From JBBSBL01 sp963735885 (GTDB lineage Bacteria; Actinomycetota; Thermoleophilia; Solirubrobacterales; Solirubrobacteraceae), in contig CAVTMP010000008.1 of the NCBI GenBank assembly GCA_963735885.1, forward strand, positions 1-64,000: a stretch of DNA of 64,000 nucleotides. Direction: 5' to 3'. Under the pieces are notes generated by a model. It was not told the origin of the DNA. It was given only the letters and a program-made list of their open reading frames with translations, and did no database searches. The position numbers and the translations under genes are program-made. Positions within the stretch are counted from its first letter, which is position 1. Every line of letters starts with the position of its first letter. Shown piece by piece: positions 1 through 8,063 of this stretch.

Positions 1-664
1 CGGAGCAGCCGTCGATCTCCGTCGCCGCCCGGGCGCGGCGGCGGGGTTTCGCGGCCGTGCGCTGCGCCGCGCCCCGGACGACGACGCCGCTGCGCGGCAC
101 TCGCAGCCACGCGGCGCTGAGCAGCTGCACCTCGAGCAGCCCGATCCGCACCTGGCGCGGGTCATAGCGCCCGGACGCGAGGTCGGCGCCGCTGCGGCGC
201 TTGGCGAGCTCGGCCACAAGGAGCGCTGCGAAGGCCTGCGGATCGCGCGCGCTCCGGCGGGCGGCCCGGACCCATACGCGCAGCCCGCCGCGCAGCGCGT
301 CGGCGGCGGAGCCGCGGCGGCGGATCACCCGCAGGCGCTTCCACGTCGTCGCGAGCTGGGCGAGCGTCGCGCGGCCGCCGCGCCGCGCGTCGAGCGCGAG
401 GTTGAAGGCCTCAAACGGCGTCGAGGTCATCCGGGCGGCGGGCCGGGCCGCGCGGCGCACGATCAGGCGGCCGCGTCTGATCGCGATGCCGCCGCGCGTC
501 AGCGCCTCCTCGGCTGCCCGCGTCGCGGCGGACTGGTCCTTCCCGAGCAGCCGCTCCGCGAGCGTGCCGGGCGAGGTCGCGGCGGGCGCCGCCACGGGTG
601 CGCAAAGCACCGCGAGCAAGACGGCGCCGATGAGCACCGCCGGGCTGCGCGCACGCCGCCTCAC
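1..664 (-). CDS. Exported protein of unknown function, C-terminus outside window
   Basis: The frame is open without a stop from a GTG at 664 to the window edge (221 codons), so the gene continues to the left. The N-terminus looks like a signal peptide: MRRRARSP, a hydrophobic stretch (VLIGAVLLAVLCAPVA) and an Ala-rich cleavage region near residue 29. The visible mature part is very Arg/Ala-rich and shows no domain I can name. The longer plus-strand frame over the same bases is Arg/Ser-rich and looks like a shadow. The upstream 91 bp contain an AT-richer pocket around 741-752 that may hold the promoter. Confidence 0.6.
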   Translation of the reverse strand, partial: MRRRARSPAVLIGAVLLAVLCAPVAAPAATSPGTLAERLLGKDQSAATRAAEEALTRGGIAIRRGRLIVRRAARPAARMTSTPFEAFNLALDARRGGRATLAQLATTWKRLRVIRRRGSAADALRGGLRVWVRAARRSARDPQAFAALLVAELAKRRSGADLASGRYDPRQVRIGLLEVQLLSAAWLRVPRSGVVVRGAAQRTAAKPRRRARAATEIDGCS

Positions 665-755
665 GTGGCCATCGTCCCAGGCGGCGCGACGGAAGGCAAC
701 CGGCCGACGCTAATGCGCTACGCCGGGCACGAACGTGAGACTTAATGTCACCCAT

Positions 756-1151
756 TCAGCCACCCCCGCCGGCGATCCGCACCTCGCAGCCCGGGAGGTC
801 GGCGAAAGCCCGCGGCGTCGGCGGTGACGACCGTCCGCCGCCGGGCGACCGCGGTCGCGGCGATCTGAAGATCGTTAGCGCCGCGCATCCGCCCCGCGCG
901 GCGGCAGTGGGCGAGCAGCCGGCATGGTGACGGGCGACCTCGAGGTCGTACGGTTCCACGGGCACCGTCCCGAGCACCGCCTCGACGAACGCCCCGCGGG
1001 ACGCGCGGCGGCGGTCGGCCAGCTCGACGCCGACGAGGAGCTCGGCGGCCGTCACGGCCGCGATCACCACGTCGTCGTCATCCCCGATCACCGCGTCGAG
1101 GCCGGGGCCGGCGCGCTCGGCGGCGACCAGCACGGTGGTGTCGAGGATCAG
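756..1151 (-). pseudogene. vapC: VapC-like PIN-domain toxin, frame-disrupted
   Basis: The N-terminal half reads as a PIN ribonuclease: LILDTTVLVAAE with the first catalytic Asp, then AAELLVGVELADRR with the catalytic Glu. After the HHA near 924 the family sequence continues in another frame (LLAHCRRAGRMRGANDLQ, then VVTADAAGF), which holds the remaining acidic residues. The frame returns near 803 to end as FADLPGCEVRIAGGGG. One base is missing near 921 and one is extra near 803, so the two shifts compensate. The natural start may be a CTG at 1151, which overlaps the antitoxin stop as CTGA; the first canonical codon is GTG at 1133. Decay and sequence error are both possible. Confidence 0.65.
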
Positions 1152-1390
1152 GCGTTCCAGTCCCGGTCCTGCGTGCCGAGGTCCCGCCGCAGGGCGCGCA
1201 GCTCCACCGCCCAGGCGGAATCGGGGCGGTGGTCGCGAAGCAGGGCCTTCACGGCACGCCCGGACGAGTCGACGGCCGGCCCGATCGCGGCGACCGCGCG
1301 GCCACGGCGCTCGACCACCACCGTTTCACCCGTGCGCTCGACGGTGTCCAGGAGATCGGAAAAGCCCGGGCGGGCTCGGGCGGGGCCGGC
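1148..1390 (-). pseudogene. vapB: Phd/YefM-like antitoxin, start codon missing
   Basis: The frame encodes FSDLLDTVERTGETVVVERR, a segment typical of Phd/YefM-type antitoxin N-domains, then a short C-terminal tail ending RDLGTQDRDWNA. It overlaps the downstream PIN toxin, as toxin-antitoxin pairs do. No ATG, GTG or TTG occurs in frame before the conserved part, and the frame closes at the stop codon of the upstream cupredoxin gene (1391-1393). The first 10-15 residues therefore appear to be lost or shifted out of frame. Together with the broken toxin this makes a non-functional or wrongly sequenced module. Confidence 0.5.
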
Positions 1391-2746
1391 TCAGCCGGGC
1401 CGCACGACGATCCGCTGGATCATCCCGACCGGGTGCAGCTCGCAGAAGAAGCTGTAGGTCCCCGGCCGCGTGAAGGTCTTCTCGAACGTGGCCCCGGCCG
1501 TGAGGCGGTCCGAGCTGAAGCCCTCCGGGCCGTTGGCGACGGTGACGTTGTGGCGCTCGGCGCCCGTTGAAGCGCCAGCGCACGGTGGCGCCCCGCGGCA
1601 CGGACAGGTTCCCCGCGCGGAAGCCGTAGTCGAAGACCGTGACGACGGCGCTTGCCGGCGAGCTGCGTCCACGCCGACGGCGGCCCCGCGACACGCTTCA
1701 CCCGCCCGGTGCTGGCGTACGCGTAGAGGTGCACGCCCACCTTCGGCGCCCGCGAGCGGCCGGCCGTGGAGGTCTTGAGCACGCGGTAGTCGGCGGGACG
1801 GTCGCCGCAGGGCCTCGTCACGCTCGGGTCCGGATGAAGGTAGGCGAGCATGAGCCCCATCGCCCGGGTGTGCGGCCGGGTGTCGTCGTAGCGCGAGGTC
1901 ACGCGGACGAGCTCGCCCTTCGCGATCGGCACGCCGGCCGCCGAGCTGAACTGGCTCATGTTGATCGGGCCGGGCTCGTGCAGCACCGGGCGCACCTGGT
2001 AGAAGGCGTTCGAGGGCAGCCCCCAGGTCGGGCGCGAGCGGTAGATCGAGCGCCCGGTCGTCCGCGCACTCCGGCCGGCCGAGGCTGAGGTCGGTCGCGC
2101 CGCCGTGCACGTGGCCGAGCCCGGCGACGAGGCGCCCGGCGACGGACGCGCGGTACTGGCTGATCCGCACGTCCTGCGCGCCCGGGCCGCCCGTCCCGGG
2201 GACGTCGAAGACGAGGCCCTGGCGGCCGTGGGAGGTGTCCCACGCCATCGGGATGACCTCCTTCTTCGGGGCCGTGTCGAACCACACGCGGTAGCGGATG
2301 TAGACGCTGTCGGCGCGCCAGCGGTGGTTCATCAGCATCCAGACGAACCCCCACCGGTCGCCCTTCTCGACCCGGTAGCCGTAGCCCGGCGGGAGGATCA
2401 TCTTCGCCCGCTCCTCGCCGTCGCCGTAGAACGCCTGGCGCTGCTTGAGGTCCGGCCCGAGGTTCCAGAAGACGATGTGGTGGAGCATGATCCGGTTGAT
2501 CGGGACCACCTTGCCGGTCTTCACGTCGACGACGTCCGCCTCCATGCGGGTGATCCAGCCGTCGCGCCCGGGCGTCGGGATCGTGCCCCAGTCGTTGCCC
2601 AGCCGCACGGAGTAGGCGCTCACCGGGTAGGGCCCGGCCTTGAAGGTGAGGAGCTTCGGCGCGGCCCCGGCCGGCGCGGCGAGCACGAGCGCCGCCAGCA
2701 GCGCCGCGAGCACGGCGGCGGGCACGGCGATACGGGTACGGCTCAT
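1391..2746 (-). CDS. Secreted cupredoxin-domain protein, three frameshifts
   Basis: Begins with a clear signal peptide (MSRTRIAVPAAVLAALLAAL, cleaved near AGA-AP). The first half contains LHHIVFWNLGP and resembles the SURNod19-type regions seen in actinobacterial copper proteins (resemblance from memory). The C-terminal 90 residues are plastocyanin-like: ERHNVTVANGPEG supplies a His, and CELHPVGM supplies Cys, His and Met, the usual type 1 copper ligands. Coding continuity requires frame changes near 2050, 1648 and 1566. At 1566 the change is explained by GGGC where GGC is expected. The corrected protein is about 450 residues. Its role, possibly copper binding or extracellular electron transfer, is inferred. 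Confidence 0.75.
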   Translation of the reverse strand: MSRTRIAVPAAVLAALLAALVLAAPAGAAPKLLTFKAGPYPVSAYSVRLGNDWGTIPTPGRDGWITRMEADVVDVKTGKVVPINRIMLHHIVFWNLGPDLKQRQAFYGDGEERAKMILPPGYGYRVEKGDRWGFVWMLMNHRWRADSVYIRYRVWFDTAPKKEVIPMAWDTSHGRQGLVFDVPGTGGPGAQDVRISQYRASVAGRLVAGLGHVHGGATDLSLGRPECADDRALDLPLAPDLGAALERLLPGAPGAARARPDQHEPVQLGGRRADREGRARPRDLALRRHPAAHPGDGAHARLPSSGPERDEALRRPSRRLPRAQDLHGRPLAGAEGGRAPLRVRQHRAGEACRGAAVGVDAARRQAPSSRSSTTASARGTCPCRGAPPCAGASTGAERHNVTVANGPEGFSSDRLTAGATFEKTFTRPGTYSFFCELHPVGMIQRIVVRPG

Positions 2747-2835
2747 CGGCGGCTCTCCTCCTCGGGCGGCTCCCGGACCCTACCAGTGTTCGCAGCCCGA
2801 CTGCGAGAACCGGCGCCGACGCCCGTCCCGCGCGA

Positions 2836-4047
2836 CTACGACCGGATGTAGGCGTCCCACTTCGCGGCGGCCTCGTCGAACACCTCGGGGTCGATCCCTC
2901 CGCCCCCGTAGTCGATGCTCGCGAGCGTGTTCAGCGTCTGCGCGAGCCGCACCTTCTGGTCGGCGCTCGGGTCCCAGCTCTGCCACATCTTCAGCAGGGC
3001 GACGAACACGCGCGGGCTCACCCCGGCCGGGACGATGATGTAGGAGGTGTAGGCGTAGGAGCCGAAGATGCTGTCGTCGCGCCCGACCGAGGCGTAGATG
3101 AGGCCCTGGAAGGGCTTGCCGCCGATGTCGACGGCGACGACGCCGTAGACGCTCGAGCCGCTGCCCGCGAACCCGAGCGCGCTCGGGGGCCGCGCGAGGA
3201 CGCGCACGAAGCGGATGCTGCGCACGTCGCTGCCCTGGCGGCGGAAGTAGTCCGGGAAGACCTGCTCCACCGCGACGGCCGCGTCCGGGGTGTAGTTGGC
3301 GATCGGGTACTGCGGGTACTTGCCCCCGATCGCGTCCGGGTACTGGATGAAGAAGGGCAGGCCGAGCGAGGCGCCGCCGAGCTGCGGATGGCCGGCGATG
3401 AGCTGGCCGCCGCCGCCCTGGTACTGCCAGCCCGGGCCGTCCGGCACGAGGCCGCGCGAGCGCCCGTCGGGCGCGACGAACGTCTTGAGCGGCAGGGAGT
3501 CGCTCAGCACCTGCGGGGCGCCGCCGCGCGCGGTGCCGGCGATGCGCTCGAGCTGCGCGAGCTGCGCGCCGGTGAGCGCCGCGCGCGCCTGCGGCCGGGC
3601 GGCGGCCCGGGCGCCCTTGGCGTCGCGGAAGCGGGTCACGACGAGGGCGCCGCCGGCGCGGCGCAACGCGATCACCTGCAGCCGGCCGCCGACCGAGAGC
3701 CTCGCCCGCCAGCGCGTGGCGTTCCCCCGGCTGCTCGTGATGCGGGCGCCGAGCGCGCGGGCCAGCTCGCGGCCGGACCCGGACGCCGAGCCGGCGGGGC
3801 GCACGCGCGCGTAGCCGAAGGCGACCCGACCGTTCGAGACGGTGTAGACCCCGCCGGAGCGCTTCACCCGGAAGCCGCTCGGCGCCCGGACGCTGAAGCC
3901 CCCGGAGCTGCGCAGGGTCTTCGCGGCGCGGGCGTGAGCGTCACCGGTCGCCGCCGCGGCCTGGGCGTGGGGCGCGGCGAGGGCCACGAGGGCCAGCGCG
4001 GCCACCCCGGCCGCCGTCGTCGTTCGCCTGCTCGGGCTGCTCGTCAC
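2836..4047 (-). CDS. Secreted protein of unknown function (403 aa)
   Basis: Complete frame starting MTSSPSRRTTTAAG, followed by a hydrophobic segment and AQA-AA, consistent with a secretory signal peptide of about 31 residues. Residues 45-130 are Arg/Gly-rich and beta-like; residues 200-340 are rich in aromatic and glycine residues (GPGWQYQGGGGQLIAGHP). There is no transmembrane segment after the signal and no catalytic motif I recognise. It stands alone: the next gene on this strand begins 90 bp downstream, and a divergent gene starts at 4145. Confidence 0.7.
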   Translation of the reverse strand: MTSSPSRRTTTAAGVAALALVALAAPHAQAAAATGDAHARAAKTLRSSGGFSVRAPSGFRVKRSGGVYTVSNGRVAFGYARVRPAGSASGSGRELARALGARITSSRGNATRWRARLSVGGRLQVIALRRAGGALVVTRFRDAKGARAAARPQARAALTGAQLAQLERIAGTARGGAPQVLSDSLPLKTFVAPDGRSRGLVPDGPGWQYQGGGGQLIAGHPQLGGASLGLPFFIQYPDAIGGKYPQYPIANYTPDAAVAVEQVFPDYFRRQGSDVRSIRFVRVLARPPSALGFAGSGSSVYGVVAVDIGGKPFQGLIYASVGRDDSIFGSYAYTSYIIVPAGVSPRVFVALLKMWQSWDPSADQKVRLAQTLNTLASIDYGGGGIDPEVFDEAAAKWDAYIRS

Positions 4048-4144
4048 GGTCGTCCTCCTTGATTCCCGGCGCAGGGAGCCTAGCCTCGGCCGGGGCGGCG
4101 GGCGCGGACTCCTACGCCGCTCCTACCGGCGATGATGCCCGGCC

Positions 4145-5074
4145 ATGGCCCGCGTCTTCGTCACCCGCCGCCTCCCCGGAACGGCGCTCGGGCGGCTCGC
4201 CGCGGCCCACGACGTGGAGCTCTGGCCCGGTGAGGAGCCGCCGCCCCCGGAGGCCCTGCGGGCCGGCGTCCGCGACGCCGAGGGGCTGCTCTGCCTGCTG
4301 ACCGACACGATCGACGCCGCGCTGCTCGACGGGGCGCCGCGCCTGCGCGCGATCGCCAACTACGCGGTCGGCGTCGACAACGTCGACCTCGCCGCGGCCG
4401 CCGCGCGGGGCGTGGCCGTCGGCAACACGCCCGACGTCCTCACCGACTCGACGGCCGACCTCGCGATCGCGCTCATGCTCGCCGCCGCGCGGCGGCTGCC
4501 GGAGGGCATCGCCGCGGTGCGGGACGGCCGCTGGGGCCCGTGGGCGCCCGACTGGCTGCTGGGGCGCGACGTCCACGGCGCGACGCTCGGCGTCGTCGGC
4601 CCCGGGCGGATCGGGCGGGCCGTCGCGCGGCGGGCGGAGGGCTTCTCGATGGAGGTGCTCTCCACCGGCCGGCCCGGCGCCGCGGGCCCGTCGCTCCGCG
4701 AGGTGCTCGAGCGCGCCGACTTCGTCTCGCTCCACTGCCCGCTGACGCCGGAGACCCGCGGGCTGATCGGCGCCGGCGCGCTGCGCCGGATGCGCCCCAC
4801 CGCCTACCTCGTCAACACCGCGCGCGGACCGATCGTCGACTCGGCGGCGCTCGGCACCGCGCTGCGCGAGGGCATCATCGCCGGCGCCGCGCTCGACGTG
4901 ACCGATCCCGAGCCGCTCCCGGCCGACGACCCGCTGCTCGGCGCGCCGAACCTCCTCGTGCTCCCCCACCTCGGCTCGGCCACCGAGCGCACGCGCGCCC
5001 GCATGGCCGACCGCGCGGTCGAGAACCTGCTCGCCGCGCTGGCCGGCGACCCCATGCCGTTTCCGGCACGATGA
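4145..5074 (+). CDS. D-isomer-specific 2-hydroxyacid dehydrogenase (glyoxylate/hydroxypyruvate reductase type)
   Basis: 309 residues with the two-domain layout of the D-2-hydroxyacid dehydrogenases. The NAD(P) loop VGPGRIG is at 151-157. The catalytic Arg is R227 in TARGPIV, the Glu is E256 in DPEPL and the His is H275 in LPHLGSAT. The N-terminal region ANYAVGVDNVDL is the usual substrate-domain signature. Likely reaction: NAD(P)H-dependent reduction of glyoxylate or hydroxypyruvate; the exact substrate cannot be read from the sequence. Its stop overlaps the start of ppx by four bases (ATGA), so the two are translationally coupled. Confidence 0.88.
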   Translation: MARVFVTRRLPGTALGRLAAAHDVELWPGEEPPPPEALRAGVRDAEGLLCLLTDTIDAALLDGAPRLRAIANYAVGVDNVDLAAAAARGVAVGNTPDVLTDSTADLAIALMLAAARRLPEGIAAVRDGRWGPWAPDWLLGRDVHGATLGVVGPGRIGRAVARRAEGFSMEVLSTGRPGAAGPSLREVLERADFVSLHCPLTPETRGLIGAGALRRMRPTAYLVNTARGPIVDSAALGTALREGIIAGAALDVTDPEPLPADDPLLGAPNLLVLPHLGSATERTRARMADRAVENLLAALAGDPMPFPAR

Positions 5075-6018
5075 GCGCGGTGCGGGTCGCCGTCGTGGAC
5101 ATCGGGACGAACTCCACCCGGCTGCTGATCGCGGAGGTCGGCGACGCGCGCGGCACGGCGCCCGCCTTCACGGAGCTGGCCCGCCACTCGAACGTCACGC
5201 GCCTCGGGCACGGCCTCGAGCGCACCGGCCGGCTCGGCGACGAGGCGATGGAGCGGGTCCACCGCGTGCTGGGCTCCTACCGCACCGAGGTCGACGAGAT
5301 CGGCGTCGCCGGCACCACGGGCGTCCTGACCAGCGCGGTGCGCGAGGCGGCCAACGGCCCGGCGTTCGTCGGCGAGGTCCGCGAGCGCCACGGCTTCGAC
5401 GTGCGCACCATCTCCGGCGACGAGGAGGCGCACCTGACCTACCGCGGGGCGACCGCCGGCCGGCCCGACGCCGCCCGGCCGCTCGTCGTGATCGACGTCG
5501 GCGGGGGGTCGACGGAGATCGTCGTCGGCCGGGGGGGCGAGGTGGCCTTCCACGTCTCCACGCGGGCCGGCGTCGTGCGCCAGAGCGAGCGCCACCTCCA
5601 CGCCGACCCGCCCGCGGCGGCCGAGATCGCGGCGCTCGCCGAGGACGTCGACGCGATCCTCGCCGCCGCGGTGCCCGCGGCGGCCCGGGCCGGCGTGGAG
5701 CACGCCATCGGCGTCGCCGGCACGGCGACCTCGATCGCCGCCATCGACCAGGCGCTCGAGCCCTACGACCCCGCCCGGGTTCACGGCTACGTGGTCTCGC
5801 TCGCGACCTGCGACGCCGTCCTCGCGCGGCTCGCGGGCATGACCGACGCCGAGCGCCGCGCGGTGCCGGGCCTCCACCCCGATCGCGCCCCCACGATCGT
5901 GGCCGGCGTCGTGATCCTCTCCGCCGTCGTGCGCGGGTTCGGGCTCGACCGCTTCGAGACCTCCGAGGCGGACCTGCTGCGCGGCGAGGCGCTGCGCTAC
6001 GCGGCGCGCGCCGGCTGA
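5071..6018 (+). CDS. ppx: Ppx/GppA phosphatase (exopolyphosphatase)
   Basis: 315 residues. The start ATG at 5071 overlaps the preceding stop, which rules out longer readings. The ASKHA-fold phosphate loops are present: VVDIGTNSTRLLIAE at the N-terminus and VIDVGGGSTEIVVG near residue 140. SGDEEAHLTYRG and GVAGTATSIAAID follow the family pattern. The length matches the short actinobacterial Ppx proteins that lack the C-terminal HD domain. Expected activity is hydrolysis of polyphosphate or pppGpp in the cytosol. A paired hairpin region begins about 230 bp downstream. Confidence 0.9.
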   Translation: MSAVRVAVVDIGTNSTRLLIAEVGDARGTAPAFTELARHSNVTRLGHGLERTGRLGDEAMERVHRVLGSYRTEVDEIGVAGTTGVLTSAVREAANGPAFVGEVRERHGFDVRTISGDEEAHLTYRGATAGRPDAARPLVVIDVGGGSTEIVVGRGGEVAFHVSTRAGVVRQSERHLHADPPAAAEIAALAEDVDAILAAAVPAAARAGVEHAIGVAGTATSIAAIDQALEPYDPARVHGYVVSLATCDAVLARLAGMTDAERRAVPGLHPDRAPTIVAGVVILSAVVRGFGLDRFETSEADLLRGEALRYAARAG

Positions 6019-6245
6019 CGGGCCCGGCTCCGACCCGCCCCGCGCGGCCCCCGCGCGGCGCGCGGCATCTTCGCACCGCTTTCCGGCGCACGCGACGCGG
6101 ACGCTTGTTCGATGTCCGCAGACGTTCATACCGGGGAGGATCGGCCCGGCCGGGGGTTGGCGGGCGCGTCCTGCGACGTGCCCGCTCGTCGTCGGCTCTC
6201 AGCCCGGGCGCAGCCGCGCGAGCGGCACTCCCGCCGCCCGGGCCC
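6019..6245. other. Intergenic region without a recognisable gene
   Basis: Between ppx and the hairpins that close the opposite gene I see no credible coding frame. The frames open here are Arg/Pro/Ala-rich shadows. The left part is GC-rich and the middle holds a slightly AT-richer patch (gcttgttcgatg, near 6103-6114). Confidence 0.5.
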
Positions 6246-6284
6246 GGCTCCGTCCGGCGACCCCCTGCCCGTGCGGACGGAGCC
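6246..6284 (+). terminator. Perfect 10-bp hairpin (GGCTCCGTCC / GGACGGAGCC)
   Basis: GGCTCCGTCC at 6246-6255 is exactly complementary to GGACGGAGCC at 6275-6284, with a 19-nt loop. It lies downstream of ppx and directly abuts a second, stronger hairpin. No T-run follows, which is common for high-GC terminators. It may terminate the plus-strand transcript. Confidence 0.5.
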
Positions 6285-6330
6285 CTGACGAGAAGCCGCC
6301 CGCACGACGCGGGCGGCTTCTCTCGTCAGG
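6284..6330 (-). terminator. Strong 20-bp hairpin at the end of the TPP-enzyme gene
   Basis: CCTGACGAGAAGCCGCCCGC pairs with GCGGGCGGCTTCTC..GTCAGG across a 5-nt loop (ACGAC), with one 2-nt bulge. The right arm contains the stop codon of the minus-strand gene (6326-6328), so termination would occur just after translation ends. It can fold on either strand and may act bidirectionally. Confidence 0.65.
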
Positions 6331-7978
6331 CCAGGTTCGACTTCCGCGGGTACACGACGGTCGGGTCCGTCAGCACGTTGACCAGCGCCGGGCGCCCCGC
6401 GGCGAGCGCGCGCTCGAGCGCGGGGCGCAGCTCGGCCGGCGTGCGGACGAGCTCCCCGTGGCCGCCGAGCGCGGCGACGACCTCGTCGTAGCGCGTCTCC
6501 GGCCGCAGCTCGGCGGCCACGGAGTAGCCGTAGAGGAACTCCATCGGGTGCTTCTCCAGCGCCCAGATCCCGTTGTTGCCCATCACGCCGACGACGTTCA
6601 CCCCGTGTCGCGCGAGCGTGTCGAACTCCATGCCGCTGAAGCCGAAGGCGCCGTCGCCGAGCAGCAGCACGACCTGGCGATCCGGATGGGCGAGCTTCGC
6701 GGCGAGCGCGTAGCCGGGCCCCGACCCGAGGCACCCGAACGGACCGGGATCGAGCCAGCAGCCGGGCGCGTAGCTGTCGACCACGCGGCCCGCGTAGGAG
6801 ACGAAGTCGCCGCCGTCGCCGACGACGATCGCGTCGCGGTCGAGCACCTGCGCGAGCTCGTGGTAGAGGCGCATCGGATGCAGCGGCGCGCGGTCGTCGG
6901 CCAGCTCGGCGGCCTCGGCCTCGCGCTTCTCCGCCTCGACGCCGCGGAGCTGCTCGATCCACGCGGGCGCCGATCCGCCGGCGCCCGCCGCCCGCTCGCG
7001 CAGGCCGTCGAGCGTCGCCGGCAGCGCGCCGTAGAGCTCGGCGCCGACCGGGCGCGGATGGTCGCGCACCGGCTCGGCGACGTCGATCACGACGATCTCG
7101 GTGTCCTCGCCGATGGCGGCCCCGAAGCCGAGGCGGAAGTCCATCGGCACGCCGATCACGAGCGCGACGTCGGCGTTCGTGAGGCCGGCGCCGCGCGCGC
7201 GGGAGAAGAACAGCTCGTGGTCGGCGGGCACGCAGCCGCGCGCGAGCCCGTTGAGGAAGACCGGGATCCGCAGCGCCTCGACGAGGCGCAGCAGCGCGTC
7301 CTCGCCGCGCCCCCAGTAGAGGTTCGTCCCGGCCATGATCACGGGGCGCTCGGCGTCGCGCAGCAGGGCCGCGGCGCGCTCGATCTGCGCCGCGTCGGCG
7401 CCCGGCCCGTCCCACGGCCGGGGCAGGGGCTCCGGCGGCGCGGCGTCCGGCGCCTGCATGAAGACGACGTCGAGCGGGAAGTCGACGAACGTCGGGCCCG
7501 ACGGCGCGGCGAGCGCGGTCCCGAGCGCCTCGTCGATCAGGCCGGGGATCTCGGCCGTCGCGTCCGCCGTCGCGGCGAGCTTGGTGAGCGGGCGGACGAA
7601 CGGGACGTGGTCGATCTCCTGGAGCGAGCCCTGCCCCCAGCGCATCGCCGGCGCGCGGCCGCCGAGCACGACGAGCGGCGAGTGGTTGGCCTGCGCCGAG
7701 GCGATCGCGCTCATGCCGTTCGTGACCCCGGGGCCGGCGGTCAGCGCGGCGACGCCGGGCTCGCGCGTCACCTTCGCCCAGCCCTCGGCGGCGAAGGCCG
7801 CCGAGGACTCGTGGCGGACGTCGACGAGGTCGATCCCCTCCGCGCGACAGCCGTCGTAGATCGAGAACAGATGGCCGCCCGAGAGGGTGAACAGCTTGCT
7901 CACGCCGTGGGCCCGCAGACGGCGCGCGAGCAGGCGGCCGCCGTGGAGCTGGGTCTGCTGCTCGGTCTCGGTGGACAT
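6326..7978 (-). CDS. Thiamine-pyrophosphate enzyme (acetolactate synthase-like / 2-hydroxyacyl-CoA lyase-like)
   Basis: 550 residues with the three-domain TPP fold. The N-terminal domain carries RHESSAAFAAEGWAK with the activating Glu and GPGVTNGMSAIASA. The C-terminal domain carries the TPP/Mg motif GDGAFGFSGMEFDTLA followed by NNG. The GAFGFSGME wording is closer to oxalyl-CoA decarboxylase and 2-hydroxyacyl-CoA lyase than to biosynthetic IlvB, and no ilvN small subunit follows. A catabolic C-C lyase or decarboxylase is therefore likely; the substrate is unknown. It is transcribed divergently from the aminotransferase, with 85 bp between the starts. Confidence 0.8.
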   Translation of the reverse strand: MSTETEQQTQLHGGRLLARRLRAHGVSKLFTLSGGHLFSIYDGCRAEGIDLVDVRHESSAAFAAEGWAKVTREPGVAALTAGPGVTNGMSAIASAQANHSPLVVLGGRAPAMRWGQGSLQEIDHVPFVRPLTKLAATADATAEIPGLIDEALGTALAAPSGPTFVDFPLDVVFMQAPDAAPPEPLPRPWDGPGADAAQIERAAALLRDAERPVIMAGTNLYWGRGEDALLRLVEALRIPVFLNGLARGCVPADHELFFSRARGAGLTNADVALVIGVPMDFRLGFGAAIGEDTEIVVIDVAEPVRDHPRPVGAELYGALPATLDGLRERAAGAGGSAPAWIEQLRGVEAEKREAEAAELADDRAPLHPMRLYHELAQVLDRDAIVVGDGGDFVSYAGRVVDSYAPGCWLDPGPFGCLGSGPGYALAAKLAHPDRQVVLLLGDGAFGFSGMEFDTLARHGVNVVGVMGNNGIWALEKHPMEFLYGYSVAAELRPETRYDEVVAALGGHGELVRTPAELRPALERALAAGRPALVNVLTDPTVVYPRKSNLA

Positions 7979-7985
7979 GCGCCGG

Positions 7986-7991
7986 ACAATA
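7986..7991 (-). promoter_or_regulatory. Putative -10 box (TATTGT), leaderless spacing
   Basis: TATTGT ends 7 nt before the ATG of the TPP enzyme, so transcription would start at or within a few bases of the start codon. Confidence 0.35.
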
Positions 7992-8063
7992 GTTCAGCCG
8001 CGCCGGCCGTTGGCGGCGGCCCGTCCGACCCGGCACAATGGCTCCACCCGATCAGGAGGACCC

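Noticed and set aside
201..713. 170-residue plus-strand frame near the left edge
   Set aside because: Arg/Ser/Ala-rich, no domain; it is antisense to a better minus-strand exported-protein frame that runs off the window.
741..757. Imperfect palindrome GTGAGACTTAATGTCAC-like before the first gene
   Set aside because: Symmetry is only partial and no regulator or clear promoter element supports it.
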